Assembly (NCBI GenBank): GCA_020435335.1
Contig: JAGQZT010000061.1
Coordinates: 1 to 37,102 of the forward strand
Source of the DNA: Flavobacteriales bacterium
Lineage (GTDB): Bacteria; Bacteroidota; Bacteroidia; Flavobacteriales_E; Vicingaceae
DNA length: 37,102 nucleotides
Direction of reading: 5' to 3'
Positions 31,585 to 37,102 of the stretch are shown piece by piece (the first letter of the stretch is position 1; each line of letters starts with the position of its first letter). The notes below the pieces were generated by a model. That model had not been told where the DNA came from. It saw nothing but the letters and a program-made list of their open reading frames with translations, and made no database searches. The translations under genes were made by a program, and so were the position numbers.

Positions 31585-33012
31585 CTATTTTTTACTCGAG
31601 AATGAAATTCGTGGGTCGACGTAAGCATAAAGCACATCGGCAACCAGGTTCCCCACGAGGGTTAATATGGCGGTAAACATCAGTACCGTGAAAACTACAG
31701 GATAATCCCGGGCAAAGATTGCTTTTAAGCTAAGCTGACCCATTCCCGGAATGGAGAAGATCACTTCGATGATGAAGGATCCGGAGATTGCCAGCGGGAA
31801 GATGCTGGCAAATAGTGTAATGATCGGGATCAATGAATTACGGAATGCATGTTTCCAGATCACGACCTGTTTTTTCAATCCTTTGGCACGGGCGGTACGG
31901 ATGTAATCCATTTCCAGTACGTTGAGCATACCACCTCGCATCTGCCGGGAAATAAAGGCAAAGGAAGCATAAGTTAAACAGAACAACGGCAACACGAAGT
32001 GGTAAGCCGTTTCCAGGAAGCGATCCATGAAAGGTGCTTCGGGAGGCAGATTACCCAGCCCGAAAGTCGGGAACCAGCCGATGCCGTTTCCATCACCGAG
32101 GTAACGGATCAGGATGGTTGCGATCCAGAAATTCGGTAACGAGTAGAGTAAGAATAAACCTGTTGTAATGAGCTTCTCGGACCATTTTCCTTTATCTACT
32201 GCCGATCGTACCCCCAGCGGAATGGCCACGAGGTAGGCGATGATGATGGATAAGATGCTTAGAATCATGGACCATTTCAGGGCATCGAATACTTTCGAAC
32301 TTACAGGCCGTTTATCCTGATAGGAAATGCCGAAATCACCCTTTACGAATCCTGCAATCCACTTGTGGTACTGGTTATCGAATCCGTACCAAACGAATTT
32401 CGGAATGTAGCGGTTTATGGTATTTTTCTCCAGCTTCATCTGGTTGTAAGCATTGATGAAGTCATAATATTTGGTTGATGTATAGTCGGCAATGCGTTTG
32501 TTGCGGAACAGGTCGTATTCGATGTTCTCGATGGTAGCGTCGGTTTTTTCCGTGGCGTGGGAGATGTATAGCACCGTAATGGCTTCCTTGATCTTTCTCA
32601 AATCTTTGCTGGTCTGATCGGTGATCTGAACCTCATACACGGTATTTTCGAAAGCCCGGAGGGAATTATAATACGTGGAAACATTTTCCCAAACCCCATA
32701 CTCGTAAGCCAGGCGTTGCAGGTTGTCGCGATGCAGTTTTTTCGGAATGCGGTGTAGCGTATCCGGAAAGGTTGAGTTGGTGAAGGCGAAATAGAAGAGA
32801 GGGAGGTCGAAACCAAGCTCATGGCGTTTGTTGATGTAGGATTTTTCGTTGGCCAGTTTTTCGCCCGACATGCCATCGCCGCCTACACTCTGATTCAGCA
32901 TGGTTTCTACCGGATCTCCGGGAGCATTGATACTAATCACAAACGTTAACAGCGAGATCGCTATTAACGTCGGGATAAAAATCAGTAGTCTTTTTAAAAC
33001 GTATTTGAGCAT
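31585..33012 (-). CDS. Peptide-type ABC transporter permease, DppB/OppB-like, with a large insertion
   Basis: Inner-membrane permease. It starts with the conserved KYVLKRLLIFIPTLIAISLLTFVI helix and the family end RDYPVVFTVLMFTAILTLVGNLVADVLYAYVDPRI; the EAA loop is RARGLKK-type (RTARAKGLKKQVVIWKHAFRNSLIPI). At 475 residues it exceeds the usual ~310-340 by about 140, from a charged stretch of about 200 residues between helix 1 and the next helix (about 35-235) that is likely periplasmic. It also holds the typical GDFGISYQDKRPV motif. It is 25 bp after the binding-protein gene and 3 bp before the second permease. Confidence 0.94.
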   Translation of the reverse strand: MLKYVLKRLLIFIPTLIAISLLTFVISINAPGDPVETMLNQSVGGDGMSGEKLANEKSYINKRHELGFDLPLFYFAFTNSTFPDTLHRIPKKLHRDNLQRLAYEYGVWENVSTYYNSLRAFENTVYEVQITDQTSKDLRKIKEAITVLYISHATEKTDATIENIEYDLFRNKRIADYTSTKYYDFINAYNQMKLEKNTINRYIPKFVWYGFDNQYHKWIAGFVKGDFGISYQDKRPVSSKVFDALKWSMILSILSIIIAYLVAIPLGVRSAVDKGKWSEKLITTGLFLLYSLPNFWIATILIRYLGDGNGIGWFPTFGLGNLPPEAPFMDRFLETAYHFVLPLFCLTYASFAFISRQMRGGMLNVLEMDYIRTARAKGLKKQVVIWKHAFRNSLIPIITLFASIFPLAISGSFIIEVIFSIPGMGQLSLKAIFARDYPVVFTVLMFTAILTLVGNLVADVLYAYVDPRISFSSKK

Positions 33013-33037
33013 GCTTCTTTATCTGCCGGCCTGTGAA

Positions 33038-34828
33038 TTAATGTTGTGCAGCTGCTTTTTCTACGGTAAATCCGGTTAACTGGTAACCCGGACGCATCGC
33101 GGAAGTTTCTGCATTGCTGAACCGTTTATGGATCGCAATTCGTTCAAGCGGATAATACAGGAAGAGGTATGAGCACTCATCGTGCAGAATCTCCTGGAAT
33201 TTGTAATTCAATTCAGCGCGTTTGTCTTCATCAATGGTCACACGAATCTCATCAATCAGGGCATCGGTTTCGTCATTACCGAATCCGGTGTAGTTCGATC
33301 CGCCATTGTAAGAAGAAGTGTGATAAATCTGTTTGTGGTCGTTCGGGATCGGAGTACTGATCCAGGCACCGTAGTACATGTCGAAATCGTGTGTTTTGGT
33401 CGTTTCCAGGAAAATGGACCAGTCCTGAGAAATGACGTTTACGATGATCCCCACTTTACGGGCTTCTTCCTGAAACAGGAGGCCTACTGCTTTACGGGTA
33501 TCATTCCCCTGGTTATACAGGTAGTTCATTTCGAACTTCATTTTCTCTCCCTGAATGGTGTTGTCCAGGATACCGTCACCATCCGTATCGGCCCATCCGG
33601 CTTCAGCTAACAAGGCTTTCGCTTTTTCAGGACTGTAATCGTAAGGTTTCAGGTTCTTATTGTACATTTTCTCTTTAGCCGGGTGGATCGGTCCGATGGC
33701 TCGTTCACCGTATCCTAAAGCGATCTTATCGATGATCTTGTCTACGTCGATCAGGTGGGCCAGGGCTTGTCTGGTGCGTTTGTCGGAAAACATCGGTTTT
33801 CTCACGTTAACACCCAGGTAAGTGTAAGCCATTTGAGGAGGTGTGTGGTCTTTGAAGTTCGCTTTGAACTTTTCGGTTTCGAGCAACTCCTGAAAATCTT
33901 TGGCTTTGATTCCGCGCATCACGTCAACTTCTCCGGCAATCAGGGCTTCCTTAGCCGTTGTTTGGTCGTTGATGGTCAGGTAAACGATTTGAGGCGGGTT
34001 GATGTTAAAATATTCTCCTGCACCTTTCAGTTTATCACCCCACCAGTTTTCTTTTTTCTTCAGAACGACTTTCTGGCCGGTTTGCCAGTCGTCCAGCAGG
34101 TAAGGGCCGCAACCGATGATAAAGTTCTTATCACGTTGGTATTTTTCGGAGTTGAAGTCTTCGGCAAATTCGATGATTTTCGGATCGGAAGCCAGTTTTT
34201 CCTGGTTTTCGGTCAGTTCCCGGATGCTGTAACCATCCATTAAGTTTTTCGGGTCGTAGATGCTTCTTGGTAATAAAGGAAGGTCACCACTTTGAACTTC
34301 GGCCAGGATGTAAACATCTTTACATTTAAAGGTGAATTTTTGCGGATCGTCATCGTAAAAAACCATGTCTTCGATGAATTCGAAGTAGGGTTTGTTGTTC
34401 ACATTATCCACTTTCGGGTTCTTGATTACTTTCAGGGTAAACTCAACGTCTTTCGGTGTAATTGGCGTACCATCGTCCCAGGTGGCTTCCTTACGGATGC
34501 GGTAGGTGATGTTCATCTTATTGTCTTCCGTTACTTCGATCTCCGGACGGGCTTCGGCAACGAGAGGAACCAGTTCCAGGGTTTTGAAGTCGATGGACAG
34601 TAACGGGTAGAAGATGTTTTTCAGGATGTAACCGGCACCGGCATCGGAGTAGTTAACAGGATTCAGCATTTGAGCGTCGGACAGTTCATGACTGATCACT
34701 ATTTCGCTCCCATTTTCGTTGGCACTGTTGTCTTCATGAGTTGTCTCAGAACCGCCTCCGCACGATAACAGGGCTATTGCAGTAGTGAAGATTGTGGCCG
34801 AGTATAAAGCTGAATAACTGATTTTCAT
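33038..34828 (-). CDS. Peptide-type ABC transporter substrate-binding lipoprotein (SBP_bac_5)
   Basis: A 596-residue lipoprotein (lipobox LLSC, acylated C23) followed by a short acidic linker and the class C periplasmic-binding fold: ILKNIFYPLLSID, TWDDGTPITPKDVEFTLKVI (family signature), IGCGPYLLDDWQ, AYTYLGVNVRKPMFSDKRTRQALAHLID, and LNYKFQEILHDECSYLFLYYPLE. It should capture a peptide or similar solute in the periplasm and pass it to the two downstream permeases. A segment around WADTDGDGILDN resembles a calcium-binding loop and is also found in several members. A -7 element stands 32 bp upstream. Confidence 0.95.
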   Translation of the reverse strand: MKISYSALYSATIFTTAIALLSCGGGSETTHEDNSANENGSEIVISHELSDAQMLNPVNYSDAGAGYILKNIFYPLLSIDFKTLELVPLVAEARPEIEVTEDNKMNITYRIRKEATWDDGTPITPKDVEFTLKVIKNPKVDNVNNKPYFEFIEDMVFYDDDPQKFTFKCKDVYILAEVQSGDLPLLPRSIYDPKNLMDGYSIRELTENQEKLASDPKIIEFAEDFNSEKYQRDKNFIIGCGPYLLDDWQTGQKVVLKKKENWWGDKLKGAGEYFNINPPQIVYLTINDQTTAKEALIAGEVDVMRGIKAKDFQELLETEKFKANFKDHTPPQMAYTYLGVNVRKPMFSDKRTRQALAHLIDVDKIIDKIALGYGERAIGPIHPAKEKMYNKNLKPYDYSPEKAKALLAEAGWADTDGDGILDNTIQGEKMKFEMNYLYNQGNDTRKAVGLLFQEEARKVGIIVNVISQDWSIFLETTKTHDFDMYYGAWISTPIPNDHKQIYHTSSYNGGSNYTGFGNDETDALIDEIRVTIDEDKRAELNYKFQEILHDECSYLFLYYPLERIAIHKRFSNAETSAMRPGYQLTGFTVEKAAAQH

Positions 34829-34860
34829 AGTTTTATGTCTATTTTTAATTTGAAAGATGA

Positions 34861-34868
34861 CAAATATA
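34861..34868 (-). promoter_or_regulatory. Candidate -7 promoter element (TATATTTG) for the ABC operon
   Basis: TATATTTG on the minus strand fully matches TAnnTTTG and ends 32 bp before the ATG of the binding-protein gene. No TTG is seen at -33; the surrounding DNA is very AT-rich. Confidence 0.5.
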
Positions 34869-34980
34869 ATATTCTTATTGATTATTGTATATGATTTTAG
34901 ACAAATTAAGCATATACGTAGATTAAAATGCGGGAGTGAAAAAATTTGGGTGAATTATTTTCACATTAAATTATGATTGT

Positions 34981-34988
34981 TACTTTTG
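34981..34988 (+). promoter_or_regulatory. Candidate -7 promoter element (TACTTTTG) of the tRNA-Ser gene
   Basis: TACTTTTG matches TAnnTTTG and ends 10 bp before the tRNA 5' end, giving a very short leader to be removed by RNase P. No TTG is seen at -33. Confidence 0.55.
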
Positions 34989-34998
34989 CTACCCTCTT

Positions 34999-35088
<90 letters not shown>

Positions 35089-35091
35089 GAG

Positions 35092-35119
35092 AAAAGCCCT
35101 GCAACGCAGGGCTTTTTTT
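35092..35119 (+). terminator. Rho-independent terminator of tRNA-Ser
   Basis: AAAAGCCCTGC (35092-35102) pairs with GCAGGGCTTTT (35106-35116) around a 3-nt loop and is followed by further T's to 35119. It lies 3 bp behind the encoded CCA. Confidence 0.9.
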
Positions 35120-35161
35120 ATGAACGCAGCACTTCAAGCTTGTTTGAGTAGTGCGTAGCGT

Positions 35162-35184
35162 AAAAAAAAACAGCGGACACGCTG
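35162..35184 (-). terminator. Leftward Rho-independent terminator without a visible gene
   Basis: On the minus strand CAGCG-TGTC-CGCTG (35184-35171) is followed directly by nine T's (35170-35162), a compact terminator shape. The stem is only 5 bp but GC-rich with a tetraloop. No minus-strand gene lies between 35185 and the window end, so what it terminates is unclear. Confidence 0.45.
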
Positions 35185-35529
35185 GCTTTGATCTTCCTTA
35201 TGCTGCCCCTTAATGGGATCACGGAGCAATCCCGAAAGTTACAGGTTCAAATTCCAAAGTTGAAAAGAAGCTACCAGTATTCATGGTGGTTTTATTCTTT
35301 TTAAGATGCTCGTATAAATACGTATTTAAGGGTTGGGTGAGATGGGAAATTTTGGGATGAAATAATTTGGATCAAGGATGAAACAACCGTTAAAAATTAA
35401 AGAAATAATAAAGAGAAAGTTGTTTTTGAATAATGAGTGTTTGAATTAAGTAAAAATACCTATTCCTGCTAAAAAAGACTACCGTTAATAAATGAAAACC
35501 GACCGATAATACAGAAGATTGACAGTTTC

Positions 35530-35560
35530 TTGATAAAGCTTTCTCATTAAAATAAGTTTG
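35530..35560 (+). promoter_or_regulatory. Promoter of the secreted-protein / SprB-repeat gene pair
   Basis: TTG at 35530-35532, 20 bp spacing, then TAAGTTTG at 35553-35560: both elements fit the Bacteroidota consensus. A transcript would start around 35567, about 19 bases before the ATG at 35586. Confidence 0.75.
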
Positions 35561-35585
35561 ATAGAATTTCTACTAAACCGAAGAT

Positions 35586-36059
35586 ATGAGAAAGCTAGTT
35601 TTATTGTTCATGATACAATCTTTTCTATGGGTTTCCAATACTGTTTTTTGCCAGGTACCGCCTGCGGAAGATGTGCAATTATACATTTCCAAAATAGTTG
35701 GGGAAGAAACTCCCGATGCGGTTATGGATACCTTAACGGATCCTTTTTATTTACTGGTTCATGAACTTAACCTGAACGTAGATTTAAGCTTAATCCTACC
35801 CGATACTTCACAGGTGAGTTTTATTCATGTGAAACAGAAATCGGATTTACTCGGATTGCCATTACTCAATTACGCTTTTGTTTACGACCAGACCAACCTG
35901 ACTAATGGCTTAACCTATAAAAGGGATGGCAATTACCTGGAACTGGGGTTGGCGGTTTTCGCCAATACCAATCATGCGGTGTATTATGCCGAAGTAGAAC
36001 TGGAAGATGCCAATGGAAATAAATCAATTATCGTTCAAACGGATTCATCCAACAACTGA
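35586..36059 (+). CDS. Secreted protein of unknown function
   Basis: A 157-residue protein with a signal peptide (MRKLVLLFMIQSFLWVSNTVFCQ, cleavage near 22-23). The mature part lacks cysteines and shows beta-strand patterns (SLILPDTSQVSFIHVKQK, YLELGLAVFANTNHAVYYAEVELEDANG), suggesting a small beta-sandwich. I do not recognise a family. It has a consensus promoter, and its stop lies 5 bp before the next ATG, so it is likely made together with the large SprB-repeat protein and may assist its secretion or bind it. No T9SS sorting domain is present. Confidence 0.85.
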   Translation: MRKLVLLFMIQSFLWVSNTVFCQVPPAEDVQLYISKIVGEETPDAVMDTLTDPFYLLVHELNLNVDLSLILPDTSQVSFIHVKQKSDLLGLPLLNYAFVYDQTNLTNGLTYKRDGNYLELGLAVFANTNHAVYYAEVELEDANGNKSIIVQTDSSNN

Positions 36060-36064
36060 TCATT

Positions 36065-37102
36065 ATGTATAGAAAAATAGCGATCCTATCAGTGTTACTA
36101 TCAAGTTTTTCCCTTTTCGGACAACAACCGACCTCTTTTACGACAGTGGTCGGTTTTTCGGATGACGGGAATTGTAATTATACCAACATAGCAGGAGGAG
36201 GCTGGAATAATAATATGCTTACTTCCAGCAACTTTATTGCTGCCAATACCGATGGAGAGGTATCTTATACAGTAGCCAGTACTTCAGACAAACTGGCTTT
36301 CGGATTATCTGTTGCCAATGCATCCATTAAGGTAAAAGACATCACCTACAGAATGCTATTGGGTAATAAATTGAGTATTTGGGAAGACAACAGGATGAAA
36401 GGAAACTTCGGGAACCTGGCTGTCGGAGATGAATTGACCATTGCCCGCGTAGGGAGCGAAATTCAATTCATAAAAAACGGAAACATTATCCTGGCTCTGA
36501 CAACGGATCCGACACTGACTTTATATACAAAGGTGTCCGCTCAATCGGCCAACCTCACGGTTTCATGCGATGATTTTTCGGGTGATTACTATGAGGATAT
36601 GGTGTTGAGTTATGAAGTTACGAAAGCAAAATGCCTTTCGGATGAATTGGGAGCTATCAACCTAACCGTTACGAAAGGAGTCCCTCCTTATACATATTCC
36701 TGGAGCTCAGGAGAAACTACAGAGGATGTTATAGATAAGGATATAGGTCAATATACGGTTACAATTACAGATTTTGTTGGGTTTCAGATATCTGAAACGG
36801 TTGATGTCCTTACATGTATAGCCTGGCAAAATATACAGGAAGGGCTTACGTGTGATGAAGACTATATCAGGCCTGATGCCTGGTTGAAATATTTCGGAGG
36901 AAATACCAATGAGTACCCGGGAGAACTTCTGAAAACTACCGACGGCGGTTATATCATTTCCGTGAACGTCTCTGCCGGATCAGATTTGCCAGGACATCAT
37001 GGAGGTAATGATGCGTGGATTGTTAAGCTGGATATAGATGGGAATGTTGAATGGAGTAAAATGTTGGGTGGCTCGGGTAATGAAAACTTATTTCACCTGG
37101 CT
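36065..37102 (+). CDS. Large secreted SprB-repeat surface protein, 3' end outside the window
   Basis: The frame opens with an ATG at 36065 and stays open to the window end (346 codons). A signal peptide (MYRKIAILSVLLSSFSLFG) is followed by a lectin/jelly-roll-like beta region (about 25-185) with SDDGNCNYTNIAGGGWNNN and VGDELTIARVGSEIQFIKNG. One SprB repeat stands at about 200-236 (GVPPYTYSWSSGETTEDV, GQYTVTITD), as in SprB, a mobile adhesin of gliding Flavobacteriia. Then begins a propeller-like repeat (LLKTTDGGYIISVNV, NDAWIVKLDIDGNVEWSKML). Such proteins usually end in a T9SS sorting domain, which would lie beyond the window. It probably acts as a surface adhesin or binding protein. Confidence 0.88.
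   Translation, partial: MYRKIAILSVLLSSFSLFGQQPTSFTTVVGFSDDGNCNYTNIAGGGWNNNMLTSSNFIAANTDGEVSYTVASTSDKLAFGLSVANASIKVKDITYRMLLGNKLSIWEDNRMKGNFGNLAVGDELTIARVGSEIQFIKNGNIILALTTDPTLTLYTKVSAQSANLTVSCDDFSGDYYEDMVLSYEVTKAKCLSDELGAINLTVTKGVPPYTYSWSSGETTEDVIDKDIGQYTVTITDFVGFQISETVDVLTCIAWQNIQEGLTCDEDYIRPDAWLKYFGGNTNEYPGELLKTTDGGYIISVNVSAGSDLPGHHGGNDAWIVKLDIDGNVEWSKMLGGSGNENLFHLA

Larger units (their letters stand above)
35120..35585. other. Gene-free 466-bp stretch downstream of tRNA-Ser
   Basis: No credible protein gene is seen on either strand. It holds GCACT/AGTGC and CAGCG/CGCTG hairpins at 35129-35184, a GGGAT/ATCCC dyad at 35215-35233 with a 9-nt loop, and a short T-arm-like string GGTTCAAATTCC at about 35244-35255 that cannot be completed to a tRNA. 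From about 35330 on the DNA is very AT-rich and ends in the promoter of the next gene. Confidence 0.6.

Noticed and set aside
35213..35255. T-arm-like GGTTCAAATTCC and GGGAT/ATCCC dyad as a second tRNA
   Set aside because: No acceptor or anticodon arm can be formed, and the T stem pairs poorly.

Overview
The window reads as chromosomal DNA of a Bacteroidota member, probably order Flavobacteriales. The evidence is type IX secretion (T9SS) C-terminal domains on several secreted proteins, a complete moxR-bat (Bacteroides aerotolerance) operon, a Rho factor with a long disordered insert, DUF4199/DUF3570/DUF4266 families, and promoters matching the Bacteroidota pattern TTTG-N19/20-TAnnTTTG. Genus cannot be fixed from sequence alone. 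No insertion sequence, phage gene or CRISPR array was seen.

Layout. 1-309 is the 3' end of a membrane protein gene. 312-4715 (minus): DUF4199 protein, rho, a DinB-like protein and a membrane-anchored spermidine-synthase-like protein. 5017-6778 (plus): a small secreted protein and a T9SS cargo protein, ended by a terminator shared with the converging propeller lipoprotein at 6828-7832. 8074-19441 (minus): a long, tightly overlapping cluster moxR, DUF58, a BatD-companion protein, batA-B-C-D-E, a methyltransferase, fmt and an MFS transporter, headed by a consensus promoter. 19693-20748 (plus): a MazG-like pyrophosphohydrolase and a NarL-type response regulator. 20755-24063 (minus): a T9SS type B propeller protein and a TPR histidine kinase that could partner the regulator. 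24215-25111 (plus): a PIG-L/LmbE-type deacetylase lipoprotein.

25223-30176 (plus) is the most interesting block. A Rieske lipoprotein, a thioredoxin-ApbE (FMN transferase) fusion, a DUF4266 mini-lipoprotein ending GGGCGCN, a DUF3570 outer-membrane barrel, a seven-bladed T9SS propeller protein carrying an SGAT tetrapeptide, and a 57-residue membrane protein with a perfect Shine-Dalgarno sequence are packed together and end at a strong terminator. Together they suggest an envelope redox/flavinylation system whose function and flavin acceptor are unknown.

30238-34828 (minus) encodes two peptide-type ABC permeases with unusual insertions and their substrate-binding lipoprotein, with no ATPase gene in the window. 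tRNA-Ser(GCU) follows at 34999, then a 466-bp gene-free stretch containing a leftward terminator with no visible gene to terminate. The window ends with a secreted protein and the start of a large SprB-repeat surface protein (plus).
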